A DNA stretch of 46,751 bases from an uncultured Porphyromonadaceae bacterium (GCA_900545955.1 URAU01000019.1:1-46751), one strand, 5' to 3'. Numbered from the stretch's first letter, positions 6,968-15,200 are shown. Translations and numbers: made by a program. The notes: generated from the letters alone by a model not told the origin.

Positions 6968-8317
6968 ATGCACAAATATTTTCCACATACACCCGAGGAG
7001 ATTGCCGAAATGCTCGGCGTCTGCGGAGTGTACGAACTGCGCGACCTCTACGCCGACGTACCACCGGAGCTGACCATAAAAGAGCCCTACCGGCTCGACA
7101 GCCAGAAAAGCGAGGAGGAGGTGAGACGCTTCTTCAACTCCCTGGCACGGCGCAACGCGCAGATCGACGTATGTTTCGCCGGAGGCGGCTTTTACGACCA
7201 TCAGGTGCCCGAAGCCGCGCGCTCAATAGCCGGGCGGTCGGAATTCCTGACGGCCTACACACCCTATCAGCCCGAAATCTCGCAGGGCACGCTGCAATAC
7301 ATCTTTGAATATCAGACGATGATGGCGCGCCTGACGGGACTGGAAGTATCGAACGCATCGATGTACGACGGCTCCACCGCCGTGGCCGAGGCTGTGATGA
7401 TGGCCGTGGCCGCCACGCGCAAACGCCGGCGTGCCCTTGTATCGGCCACACTTCTGCCGGCTGTGCGCGCCGTGGTCGACACCTACGCCCACTACCACGG
7501 AATCGAAATCACCGAAATCCGCCAGGACGACGGCGCCACCTCCATAGACCACCTTCGAGACCTGCTCGCCGAGCATACGGACGTGGCTGCCGTGGTACTC
7601 CCCCAGCCCAACCGCTACGGCATAGTCGAGGACTATACCGGGGTGGCGGAGGCCATCCATGCCGCCAAGGCGCTGATGGTAATGAACTGCGTGGCGGCCG
7701 ATCTGGCCGTGCTTCGCACTCCCGGAGAATGGGGAGCCGACATAGCCGCCGGCGACGCCCAGAGCCTCGGTATACCCCTGAGCTACGGAGGTCCGTATCT
7801 GGGTTATCTCTGCTCCACGCGCGCCCTGATGCGCAAGATGCCCGGCCGAATCGTGGGTGCCACCACCGACTCCGAAGGGCGGCGCTGCTTCGTGCTCACC
7901 CTCCAGGCTCGCGAACAGCACATACGCCGCGAGAAAGCCACCTCCAACATCTGCTCGAACCAGGGTCTGATGACGCTTTATGTAGCGGCCTATATGAGTC
8001 TTACGGGAGCTGCGGGACTGCGTGAGATAGCCTTCGAGGGCCATCGTACCGCCCGCTATCTGCTACGCCGAATGCTTGAGACCGGACGTTGCAGCCTGGC
8101 CTATCCTACGCGTCCGTTCCTCAATGAATTCCTGCTTCGCCTCGACAACGGCATCGACCCGAAGGCATTCATAGACTATTGCGTCGGGACCGAAGGGATA
8201 CTCCCCGGCATAGCCTGCGGACCCGACGGCCTGCTCATGGCCGCAACAGAGATGCAGACCAAGGACGACGCAGACCGCCTCGTGGCCGCATTCGCCCGTT
8301 TTACCGCCAACCTTTAA
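6968..8317 (+). CDS. gcvPA: Glycine dehydrogenase (decarboxylating) subunit 1
   Basis: N-terminal half of the split P protein, which decarboxylates glycine on pyridoxal phosphate and loads GcvH. The 449-residue product has family motifs such as FAGGGFYDH, TAYTPYQPEISQGTLQ, YDGSTA and a PLP-fold type I aminotransferase scaffold. The PLP lysine itself is in the partner subunit. It lies 16 bp after gcvH and is followed immediately by gcvPB. Two separate P-protein genes instead of one long gcvP is the arrangement common in Gram-positives and some Bacteroidetes. Confidence 0.94.
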   Translation: MHKYFPHTPEEIAEMLGVCGVYELRDLYADVPPELTIKEPYRLDSQKSEEEVRRFFNSLARRNAQIDVCFAGGGFYDHQVPEAARSIAGRSEFLTAYTPYQPEISQGTLQYIFEYQTMMARLTGLEVSNASMYDGSTAVAEAVMMAVAATRKRRRALVSATLLPAVRAVVDTYAHYHGIEITEIRQDDGATSIDHLRDLLAEHTDVAAVVLPQPNRYGIVEDYTGVAEAIHAAKALMVMNCVAADLAVLRTPGEWGADIAAGDAQSLGIPLSYGGPYLGYLCSTRALMRKMPGRIVGATTDSEGRRCFVLTLQAREQHIRREKATSNICSNQGLMTLYVAAYMSLTGAAGLREIAFEGHRTARYLLRRMLETGRCSLAYPTRPFLNEFLLRLDNGIDPKAFIDYCVGTEGILPGIACGPDGLLMAATEMQTKDDADRLVAAFARFTANL

Positions 8318-8330
8318 AGTGCCCCTTCCG

Positions 8331-9824
8331 ATGAACAGAAAAATATACAATACCCTGATATTCGAACTCTCTCGCAAAGGGCGCCGGGGCTACTCGCTAC
8401 CCAAGAGCGGCATCGCGACCGGCGAGGCTACGGCTACGACGCCGGAAATCCCCGCCGACTGCCTGCGCAAGGCTCCGCTCGACCTCCCCGAAGCCGACGA
8501 ACTGACCGTGGTGCGCCACTACAACAATATGTCGACCAACAACTTTGGCGTCGACACGGGTTTCTACCCTCTCGGGTCGTGCACCATGAAATATAACCCG
8601 AAAATCAACGAGCAGATGGCCTCCCACCCAGGGTTTGCCAACATGCACCCCGCTGCGGGCGACCACGCGCAGGGGAACCTCGCACTTTACTGGCATCTGC
8701 AGCGCGCGCTCAGCGAAATCGGCGGAATGGCTGAATTCACCCTTAACCCATTCGCCGGCGCACACGGCGAACTTACCGGACTGATGACCATCCGTGCCTA
8801 TCATGAGAGCCGCGGCGACAAAAAGCGCACCAAGGTAATCGTGCCCGACTCCGCCCACGGCACCAATCCAGCCTCGGCGGCGGTAGCGGGACTTGAAGTG
8901 GTGGAGGTGAAGAGCCGCCCCGACGGCACAATCGACACCGATGCCCTGCGCCCATTGCTCGACGATACCGTGGCCGCCATGATGATGACCAATCCAAACA
9001 CCCTCGGCCTCTTTGAGCCCGCCATCCCCGAAATCGCGCGGATGGTACACGAAGCCGGCGCACTGATGTATTACGACGGCGCCAATCTCAATCCGATGCT
9101 CGGCGTGGCCCGTCCCGGCGACATGGGTTTCGACGTGATGCATATCAACCTCCACAAGACTTTCTCCACCCCCCACGGGGGCGGAGGCCCGGGGTCCGGA
9201 CCGGTGGGCGTTAGAGCCGGGCTGGAGCAGTTCCTGCCCAATCCGCGAGTAGTCCGCACCGTCGACGCCGACGGACGGGAGATTTTCCACCTTGAAACCA
9301 TTCCCACCGCTCTCGGCAGCGTCTCGGCCACCCTCGGAAATTTCGCCGTGCAGGCCCGCGCCCTGAGCTATATCCTCTCGCTCGGAAGCGAGGGACTGAT
9401 GGAGGCCGGACCGCTGGCCACACTCAACGCCAACTATGTGAAAGAACGGCTGAAAGACGACTACCTGCTCCCCATCGACAGCGTATGCAAACATGAATTC
9501 GTGTTCGACGGCCTCGCCGACAAATCGACGGGCGTGACCACACTACATGTTGCCAAGCGGCTGCTCGACCATGGGTTCCATGCACCGACCATCTATTTCC
9601 CGCTGCTGTTCCACGAATCGCTGATGATCGAGCCGACCGAGACCGAGAGCAAAGAGACGCTCGACCGTTTCATCGAAGTAATGCGCTCTATCGCGCGCGA
9701 AGCCCGCGAGGAGCCGGAAACCGTGAAGAGCGCGCCCCACGACACACCCGTGACACATCCGGATGATACCAACGCCGCGCTCCATCCGGTTCTTACCTAC
9801 GACGACCTCACCGCCACAACCTGA
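8331..9824 (+). CDS. gcvPB: Glycine dehydrogenase (decarboxylating) subunit 2
   Basis: C-terminal half of the split P protein and the subunit that binds PLP. Lys276 in INLHKTFSTPHGGGGPGSG is the probable Schiff-base lysine. Other family motifs include FYPLGSCTMKYNP and DSAHGTNPASA. The length is 497 aa. The ATG at 8331 is preferred to an in-frame GTG at 8319, two bases after the gcvPA stop. A short acidic, threonine-rich tail extends beyond the usual end. It functions as a heterotetramer with GcvPA. Confidence 0.94.
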   Translation: MNRKIYNTLIFELSRKGRRGYSLPKSGIATGEATATTPEIPADCLRKAPLDLPEADELTVVRHYNNMSTNNFGVDTGFYPLGSCTMKYNPKINEQMASHPGFANMHPAAGDHAQGNLALYWHLQRALSEIGGMAEFTLNPFAGAHGELTGLMTIRAYHESRGDKKRTKVIVPDSAHGTNPASAAVAGLEVVEVKSRPDGTIDTDALRPLLDDTVAAMMMTNPNTLGLFEPAIPEIARMVHEAGALMYYDGANLNPMLGVARPGDMGFDVMHINLHKTFSTPHGGGGPGSGPVGVRAGLEQFLPNPRVVRTVDADGREIFHLETIPTALGSVSATLGNFAVQARALSYILSLGSEGLMEAGPLATLNANYVKERLKDDYLLPIDSVCKHEFVFDGLADKSTGVTTLHVAKRLLDHGFHAPTIYFPLLFHESLMIEPTETESKETLDRFIEVMRSIAREAREEPETVKSAPHDTPVTHPDDTNAALHPVLTYDDLTATT

Positions 9825-9862
9825 TAACACTCTTTCCATCAAACCATCCACACACCTTCTCC

Positions 9863-11215
9863 ATGACCGAGACATTCGACTATCTGATTATCGGGGGCGG
9901 ACCGGCCGGCTACGAGGCCGCCGCCCTGGCCGCACGGCGCGGACTGGCCACCGCACTGGTGGAACGCGACCTGGTGGGAGGCACCTGCCTGAACCGCGGC
10001 TGCATCCCCACGAAATGTTTCTGCAGCTCGGCCGACACTGCCGGCGCCATCGACTCCGCCGCCGCGATGGGAATCGAGCTTTCGGAAGGATTCGCGGCAA
10101 CCCCCTCGATGCAAGCCATCGTGGAGCGTAAGAACAGGATTGTCGACCAGCTGCGCCAGGGAGTGGAGGTTATTCTCGCCGATGTGGAGGTAATCCGTGG
10201 CGAGGCACGCTTCACAGGGCCTAAGGAAGTGGAAGTCGGCGACCGCCGGATATCCGCCGAACGGATAATCATAGCCACCGGCTCGGAGCCAGCCATACTC
10301 CCCGTCGAAGGGGCCGGGCTGGCGCTGACCAGCAATGAAATCCTTGATTTGAAAGTCCTCCCAGCGTCGCTCGCCATAATAGGGGGCGGCGTGATCGGGA
10401 TGGAATTTGCGTCGATATTCAGCAGACTGGGGGTAAAAGTCAGTGTGATGGAATACTGCCGCGAAATTCTCCCCAACTTCGACCGCGACATAGCCAAACG
10501 CCTGCGCACGGCCCTGAAGCAGAGCGGCATCGAGATATACACCCAGGCGGAGGTGACGCGCATAGCAGCCGGTCCGGGCGAGATGCGGCGCGTGGAATTC
10601 ACAGCGAAAGGAAAACCATCGGCTATAGAGGCCGAAATGGTGCTGATGGCCACAGGCCGCAAGGCGGTGATACCAGCCGGAGCCGCCGAGGCCGGATTCG
10701 CCATCGGGCGCCGCGGCTTCGAGGTCGACGGCACGATGCTCACCAACATACCCGAAGTGTGGGCCATCGGCGACTGCAACGGCATCTGCCAGCTGGCACA
10801 CGCCGCCACAGCGCAGGCCCGTATGGTGATGGGTGAGAACGTCGACCTGTCGGTAATCCCCTCGGCGGTATTCACCCACCCGGAATGCGCCATGGCCGGA
10901 CTGACTTCGGAACAGTGCGACGAACTGCGCCGACGCGCCGAAGAGAGCGGAACGTCGGTGCCGACCTATATCGAAAAGAAAGCGTTTTTCCGTGCCAACG
11001 GCAAAGCATGCGCCATGGGCGAGACAGAAGGGATGCTGAAACTGATTGTGAACGCCGACACCGACCTGATAGTGGGGTGCCATATCTGCGGCCCACACGC
11101 CTCCGACCTCATCGCCGAGGCGGCACTGGCCATGTCGGCACGGCTGACGCTCGACGAACTGCACTCCACGGTGCACGCCCATCCGTCGCTGGCCGAAATC
11201 CTCGGAAATATATAA
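9863..11215 (+). CDS. lpd: Dihydrolipoyl dehydrogenase (glycine cleavage L protein)
   Basis: FAD-dependent enzyme that re-oxidises dihydrolipoyl-GcvH and reduces NAD+. The FAD-binding IIGGGPAGYEAA is at 9-20, the redox-active disulfide at Cys42 and Cys47 in GGTCLNRGCIPTK, the NAD-binding GGGVIGMEFAS in the middle, and the C-terminal active-site HAHPSLAE near residue 440. The length, 450 aa, is normal. As the last gene of the lplA-gcv run it is probably dedicated to glycine cleavage. Its stop codon is one base from the stop of the convergent sugar transferase. Confidence 0.93.
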   Translation: MTETFDYLIIGGGPAGYEAAALAARRGLATALVERDLVGGTCLNRGCIPTKCFCSSADTAGAIDSAAAMGIELSEGFAATPSMQAIVERKNRIVDQLRQGVEVILADVEVIRGEARFTGPKEVEVGDRRISAERIIIATGSEPAILPVEGAGLALTSNEILDLKVLPASLAIIGGGVIGMEFASIFSRLGVKVSVMEYCREILPNFDRDIAKRLRTALKQSGIEIYTQAEVTRIAAGPGEMRRVEFTAKGKPSAIEAEMVLMATGRKAVIPAGAAEAGFAIGRRGFEVDGTMLTNIPEVWAIGDCNGICQLAHAATAQARMVMGENVDLSVIPSAVFTHPECAMAGLTSEQCDELRRRAEESGTSVPTYIEKKAFFRANGKACAMGETEGMLKLIVNADTDLIVGCHICGPHASDLIAEAALAMSARLTLDELHSTVHAHPSLAEILGNI

Positions 11216-11216
11216 T

Positions 11217-11798
11217 TTATAACTTGAAAGTCAGCATCTTCCAGAGCGTAAGCGTGAAGATGCGGAGGTCCATCCATAGCGAGAAGCGGTCGATGTAGTA
11301 ATTGTCGGCATCGACACGGCGCTGCATATCCTCAAGTGTAGGAGTGGCACCCCGATAGCCCTTCACCTGCGCATAGCCCGTAAGACCCGGACGCATGCGG
11401 TGACGCTTCATATAATCGGGGATGCGCTGTGAATAATACTCCGTGTGGGCCAGCATATGCGGACGCGGACCTATGATGCTCATATCGCCTTTAAGCACAT
11501 TGAGCAGCTGGGGGAGCTCGTCGAGCGAGGTGCGCCGCAGAAAACGCCCGGCCCTGGTGATACGCTTGTCGCCCGCCACCGACTGGAGTGTGTCGGCCTC
11601 GTCATTGACATACATCGAGCGGAATTTATACATATAGAACGTACGACCGTCGAGCCCCGTACGCGCCTGACGGAAAAATACGCCTCCCGGCGAGGTAAGA
11701 GCAATCCAGAGAGCCAGAAGAATCCATACGGGAGCAAGCGCTACGATAATAACCGCAGCAAACAATATGTCGAACAAACGTTTGATAAACTTTCCCAT
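11217..11798 (-). CDS. Undecaprenyl-phosphate sugar phosphotransferase
   Basis: Bacterial sugar transferase (small monotopic phosphoglycosyl transferase, PglC/WcaJ type) that starts a surface polysaccharide or glycan by moving a sugar-1-phosphate onto undecaprenyl phosphate. It has 193 residues. The membrane hairpin is at about 8-34, the catalytic Asp93-Glu94 pair in TSLDELPQLLN, and SIIGPRP and RPGLTGYAQVKGYRG follow. The start at 11798 is favoured; a longer in-frame start exists at 11843. The first 71 codons (11586-11798) lie inside the 1574-bp duplication and recur as a truncated copy at 13160-13372. This copy is the intact one. Confidence 0.9.
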   Translation of the reverse strand: MGKFIKRLFDILFAAVIIVALAPVWILLALWIALTSPGGVFFRQARTGLDGRTFYMYKFRSMYVNDEADTLQSVAGDKRITRAGRFLRRTSLDELPQLLNVLKGDMSIIGPRPHMLAHTEYYSQRIPDYMKRHRMRPGLTGYAQVKGYRGATPTLEDMQRRVDADNYYIDRFSLWMDLRIFTLTLWKMLTFKL

Positions 11799-12078
11799 AG
11801 ATTCATTCAATCCGGCAAGCGCATAGGGCGAATGCAACGCCAAAAGAGGGAGAGTGTGCGTTTCCTTACATATTAACGTTAATGGAATTTAAAAATTGTA
11901 TGAAGAGTCGCCATCTTCAAACAAAATATGCTGCGCAGGCGCAATAATAGCCATAAATTTCCGTATATCAATAGCTATCCTAAATAAAAAAATTTATGTG
12001 GCGGCGCGGAACATCCGGAAGTTCGCCCAAAGCATTTCCAAAAATCAGACAACCCAACCCCAGAAATCAAAAAAATAC

Positions 12079-12579
12079 ATGAAGAAAACATTTTCCCTCT
12101 CTCAGATTCTGCGCCACGCCGCACTGACCGTTGTAGCTCTTGCCGCCTGTGCCGGACTGGGCGCCTGCACCGACGACGATGACGACGACGGCGAAGAATT
12201 CCCCACCGAAATGCTCGGATCGTGGGAAGCTACCCGCCAGAGCATTACCATGAACGTGGAAGGCCTCGAACCCGAAACCACTTACAACGAAAATCCGCGC
12301 CACCGACTCAATATCCGCGCCGATTTCACCATAGAGAGCCAATCAATTGACCCGCAGAACGGCACGTGGGTACGCGACTACCTCGGCCAGTGGGCCTACA
12401 ACTCCTACTATGGAATCCTCGTTGTAGCCCCGTCGGAAGACGAAAGACTTGTATACAACGTGGCTTCGTTAGACAACTCACGCATGGTTCTCGTCTACAC
12501 CGAAAACGGCGAGACCCCTGAAGGAACCCCCTGCGTGTATTCCTACGCCACCTCCTACCGCAGAATGCAAACCAACTGA
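12079..12579 (+). CDS. Putative surface lipoprotein (copy 1)
   Basis: 166 residues. The signal peptide ends in a good lipobox, GLGAC, with Cys30 the likely lipidated residue. It is followed at once by Thr, six consecutive Asp, Gly, Glu and Glu. An acidic run after the Cys is the known surface-export signal of Bacteroidetes lipoproteins, so cell-surface display is likely. The rest (GSWEATR near 49, then alternating beta-like segments ending SYRRMQTN) recalls small lipocalin-like Bacteroidales proteins, but the family was not identified firmly. The ATG at 12079 was chosen over an in-frame ATG at 11896 that lacks a signal peptide. A second identical copy lies at 13653-14153. Confidence 0.75.
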   Translation: MKKTFSLSQILRHAALTVVALAACAGLGACTDDDDDDGEEFPTEMLGSWEATRQSITMNVEGLEPETTYNENPRHRLNIRADFTIESQSIDPQNGTWVRDYLGQWAYNSYYGILVVAPSEDERLVYNVASLDNSRMVLVYTENGETPEGTPCVYSYATSYRRMQTN

Positions 12580-12610
12580 AGCGGAACCGACCCCAACTAA
12601 ACCTTATGTA

Positions 12611-12645
12611 AAGCGATGCACGGCGCGGCCGTAGCATCGCTTTTT
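12611..12645 (+). terminator. Terminator after lipoprotein copy 1
   Basis: AAGCGATGC pairs with GCATCGCTT around an ACGGCGCGGCCGTA loop that can itself pair, followed by five T. It is a classic Rho-independent terminator about 30 bp after the stop. Confidence 0.85.
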
Positions 12646-12665
12646 CATTGCATATATTCATCTTA

Positions 12666-12924
12666 GTGCTTTCTCAATATCACAACTTCCTGCCTGTCAT
12701 TGAAAAGCCTAAGAAGCCTACTCAAATGCAGGTGAATCGGTCCCTGACCATTTTGCGGACGTCCGCAAAATGATACCGCTCGGCAAAGATACTGAACGTC
12801 AAATAGATGATGTAATAACAACTTCTATTGTACAGAGATATTGCCACCTGCCGAGGACGTAAAGAAAGTGGAGCGGCGCCTTAAATCAGACGAGAAACAC
12901 ATTCTCCCCAAGAAAAAGAAATGA
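12666..12924 (+). pseudogene. dinD relic (DNA-damage-inducible protein D), copy 1
   Basis: Three fragments resembling DinD-family proteins lie in order but in three different frames. Fragment 1, SQYHNFLPVIEK, is near 12672-12707. Fragment 2, NAGESVPDHFADVRKMIPLG and onward through TERQIDD, is at about 12713-12815. Fragment 3, LPPAEDVKKVERRLKSDEKH, runs from 12841 to the stop at 12922. The first two match the N-terminal region and the third the C-terminal tail of intact DinD, so the middle of the gene is deleted and the rest is frameshifted. It cannot encode a working protein. The family assignment is from memory of the motif order, not from a search. Confidence 0.6.
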
Positions 12925-13010
12925 TGCACATATATTGTGGGATATGCTGTAGAACATGCGAAGGGAGGGCGAAAAATTAGCAAAATGTCAGAAATTCGAC
13001 AAAATATTGC

Positions 13011-13018
13011 TATATTTG
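13011..13018 (+). promoter_or_regulatory. -7 promoter element, duplicate copy of the asnC promoter
   Basis: TATATTTG matches TAnnTTTG exactly. In this copy the downstream asnC gene is cut after nine codons by the duplication junction, so any transcript would run into the antisense of the truncated sugar transferase and on toward lipoprotein copy 2. Confidence 0.5.
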
Positions 13019-13132
13019 CAAGCGCAAACGGTAAAAAGTGCGTCATACGCCTTTCCCGATACCACACAGCCTTATCAACAACACCACACATAAGCAAACC
13101 AACGAAACATAGCTTAGAAGCTACCCCACGTC

Positions 13133-13159
13133 ATGGACCGTTTAGACTGCATTGACAAC
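13133..13159 (+). pseudogene. First nine codons of asnC, truncated by the duplication
   Basis: Identical to 14707-14733, the start of the Lrp/AsnC regulator gene. After MDRLDCIDN the frame runs into the antisense strand of the duplicated sugar transferase and stays open to 13450 by chance. It retains no DNA-binding domain. Confidence 0.9.
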
Positions 13160-13372
13160 GAGTGTGTCGGCCTCGTCATTGACATACATCGAGCGGAATT
13201 TATACATATAGAACGTACGACCGTCGAGCCCCGTACGCGCCTGACGGAAAAATACGCCTCCCGGCGAGGTAAGAGCAATCCAGAGAGCCAGAAGAATCCA
13301 TACGGGAGCAAGCGCTACGATAATAACCGCAGCAAACAATATGTCGAACAAACGTTTGATAAACTTTCCCAT
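13142..13372 (-). pseudogene. Truncated sugar transferase copy
   Basis: The first 71 codons (13160-13372) are identical to those of the intact gene at 11217-11798. At the junction the frame continues for five junk codons (VVNAV) and stops. The membrane hairpin is kept but the catalytic Asp-Glu pair and all downstream motifs are missing, so it is not an active enzyme. A short membrane peptide of 76 aa could in principle be made. Confidence 0.9.
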
Positions 13373-13652
13373 AGATTCATTCAATCCGGCAAGCGCATAG
13401 GGCGAATGCAACGCCAAAAGAGGGAGAGTGTGCGTTTCCTTACATATTAACGTTAATGGAATTTAAAAATTGTATGAAGAGTCGCCATCTTCAAACAAAA
13501 TATGCTGCGCAGGCGCAATAATAGCCATAAATTTCCGTATATCAATAGCTATCCTAAATAAAAAAATTTATGTGGCGGCGCGGAACATCCGGAAGTTCGC
13601 CCAAAGCATTTCCAAAAATCAGACAACCCAACCCCAGAAATCAAAAAAATAC

Positions 13653-14153
13653 ATGAAGAAAACATTTTCCCTCTCTCAGATTCTGCGCCACGCCGCACTG
13701 ACCGTTGTAGCTCTTGCCGCCTGTGCCGGACTGGGCGCCTGCACCGACGACGATGACGACGACGGCGAAGAATTCCCCACCGAAATGCTCGGATCGTGGG
13801 AAGCTACCCGCCAGAGCATTACCATGAACGTGGAAGGCCTCGAACCCGAAACCACTTACAACGAAAATCCGCGCCACCGACTCAATATCCGCGCCGATTT
13901 CACCATAGAGAGCCAATCAATTGACCCGCAGAACGGCACGTGGGTACGCGACTACCTCGGCCAGTGGGCCTACAACTCCTACTATGGAATCCTCGTTGTA
14001 GCCCCGTCGGAAGACGAAAGACTTGTATACAACGTGGCTTCGTTAGACAACTCACGCATGGTTCTCGTCTACACCGAAAACGGCGAGACCCCTGAAGGAA
14101 CCCCCTGCGTGTATTCCTACGCCACCTCCTACCGCAGAATGCAAACCAACTGA
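13653..14153 (+). CDS. Putative surface lipoprotein (copy 2)
   Basis: Same 166-residue product as the gene at 12079-12579: lipobox GLGAC, then Thr and six Asp, which fits the Bacteroidetes surface-export signal. The upstream region is also duplicated, so it keeps its own promoter if that lies within 11799-12078. In addition it now sits about 640 bp downstream of a duplicated asnC promoter. Identical copies suggest either a recent event, increased dosage or an assembly artefact. Confidence 0.73.
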   Translation: MKKTFSLSQILRHAALTVVALAACAGLGACTDDDDDDGEEFPTEMLGSWEATRQSITMNVEGLEPETTYNENPRHRLNIRADFTIESQSIDPQNGTWVRDYLGQWAYNSYYGILVVAPSEDERLVYNVASLDNSRMVLVYTENGETPEGTPCVYSYATSYRRMQTN

Positions 14154-14184
14154 AGCGGAACCGACCCCAACTAAACCTTATGTA

Positions 14185-14219
14185 AAGCGATGCACGGCGC
14201 GGCCGTAGCATCGCTTTTT
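14185..14219 (+). terminator. Terminator after lipoprotein copy 2
   Basis: Duplicate of the hairpin at 12611-12645: AAGCGATGC/GCATCGCTT stem followed by five T. Confidence 0.85.
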
Positions 14220-14239
14220 CATTGCATATATTCATCTTA

Positions 14240-14498
14240 GTGCTTTCTCAATATCACAACTTCCTGCCTGTCATTGAAAAGCCTAAGAAGCCTACTCAAA
14301 TGCAGGTGAATCGGTCCCTGACCATTTTGCGGACGTCCGCAAAATGATACCGCTCGGCAAAGATACTGAACGTCAAATAGATGATGTAATAACAACTTCT
14401 ATTGTACAGAGATATTGCCACCTGCCGAGGACGTAAAGAAAGTGGAGCGGCGCCTTAAATCAGACGAGAAACACATTCTCCCCAAGAAAAAGAAATGA
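14240..14498 (+). pseudogene. dinD relic, copy 2
   Basis: Exact duplicate of the relic at 12666-12924, with the same three DinD-like fragments in three frames and the same central deletion. The decay therefore happened before the duplication. Confidence 0.6.
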
Positions 14499-14584
14499 TG
14501 CACATATATTGTGGGATATGCTGTAGAACATGCGAAGGGAGGGCGAAAAATTAGCAAAATGTCAGAAATTCGACAAAATATTGC

Positions 14585-14592
14585 TATATTTG
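14585..14592 (+). promoter_or_regulatory. -7 promoter element of the asnC operon
   Basis: TATATTTG matches TAnnTTTG exactly, 114 bp before the asnC start. No TTTG lies at the expected -33 distance. A leader of about 110 nt would leave room for autoregulation, which is common for Lrp/AsnC genes, but no operator was identified. Confidence 0.5.
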
Positions 14593-14706
14593 CAAGCGCA
14601 AACGGTAAAAAGTGCGTCATACGCCTTTCCCGATACCACACAGCCTTATCAACAACACCACACATAAGCAAACCAACGAAACATAGCTTAGAAGCTACCC
14701 CACGTC

Positions 14707-15177
14707 ATGGACCGTTTAGACTGCATTGACAACCTTGACCGAAAAATCCTCTCAATAGTAATGCACAACGCCCGCATCCCGTCGAAAGACGTGGCCGAAG
14801 TATGCGGAGTATCAAGAGCCGCCATCCACCAGCGCATACAGCGCATGACCGAGCTGGGCATAATAACCGGGAGCGGCTACAGCGTGAATCCCCAGCTGCT
14901 CGGCTACAGCACCTGCACATACATAGGCGTGAACCTCGAGCGCGGCGCGATGTACAACACCGTTGTCCCCGAACTGGAAAAGATTCCGGAGGTAACGGAA
15001 TGCCACTTCACCACAGGTCCGTACACCATGCTGCTCAAACTGTACGTGCGCGACAACCAGCACCTGATGGAGCTGCTCAACAGCAAGATACAGATGATTC
15101 CGGGCGTAACGGGCACCGAGACACTCATATCGCTCGACAACTCGATACACCGGCAGATTCCGATGCGCGAACTCTAA
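14707..15177 (+). CDS. Lrp/AsnC family transcriptional regulator
   Basis: 156 residues: N-terminal winged helix-turn-helix (about 9-55, starting LDRKILSIVMHNARIPSKDV, with recognition helix near SRAAIHQRIQRM) and a C-terminal RAM ligand-binding domain (about 65-150, with VTECHFTTGPYTMLLKLYV). Members usually sense amino acids and act as dimers or octamers on nearby genes. It heads a tight run with a glycosyltransferase (23 bp downstream), an epimerase and a membrane protein, so it may control surface-glycan genes. Its first nine codons are the last bases of the duplicated segment. Confidence 0.93.
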   Translation: MDRLDCIDNLDRKILSIVMHNARIPSKDVAEVCGVSRAAIHQRIQRMTELGIITGSGYSVNPQLLGYSTCTYIGVNLERGAMYNTVVPELEKIPEVTECHFTTGPYTMLLKLYVRDNQHLMELLNSKIQMIPGVTGTETLISLDNSIHRQIPMREL

Positions 15178-15200
15178 AACGTTTCCATCCGACCCGACTC

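Larger units (their letters stand above)
11586..13159. repeat. Tandem duplication, unit 1 (1574 bp)
   Basis: This segment is repeated head to tail at 13160-14733 with a constant offset of 1574 bp. I saw no substitution or indel in the stretches compared. The unit holds the 5' part of the sugar transferase gene, the lipoprotein gene, its terminator, a dinD relic, the asnC promoter and the first nine codons of asnC. The boundaries are sharp: bases 11585 and 13159 differ, as do 13160 and 14734, so no microhomology is visible at the junction. Confidence 0.97.
13160..14733. repeat. Tandem duplication, unit 2 (1574 bp)
   Basis: Second unit of the perfect direct repeat. Its right end leads into the intact Lrp/AsnC gene; its left end abuts unit 1 without spacer. 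Confidence 0.97.

Noticed and set aside
11872..11883. 12-bp palindrome ATTAACGTTAAT (repeated in unit 2) as a regulator site
   Set aside because: It is short and AT-rich, with no second copy outside the duplication and no clear promoter beside it. Chance is likely.
11896..12078. N-terminal extension of the lipoprotein to an upstream ATG
   Set aside because: The extension is Lys/Asn-rich and would bury the signal peptide and lipobox; the ATG at 12079 gives a standard lipoprotein.
12749..12772. 24-bp perfect palindrome CATTTTGCGGAC/GTCCGCAAAATG, also at 14323-14346, at first taken for an operator or recombination site
   Set aside because: It falls within the DinD-like coding fragment and spells HFADVRKM in frame, so the symmetry is most easily explained by conserved codons in a decayed gene.
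13133..13450. 105-aa chimeric frame across the duplication junction as a new gene
   Set aside because: It has nine asnC codons followed by antisense of the sugar transferase. It is open by chance and has no domain.
11586..14733. Composite transposon or integrated element as the cause of the repeat
   Set aside because: No transposase, terminal inverted repeats or target-site duplication were found; the units are directly abutting ordinary genes.
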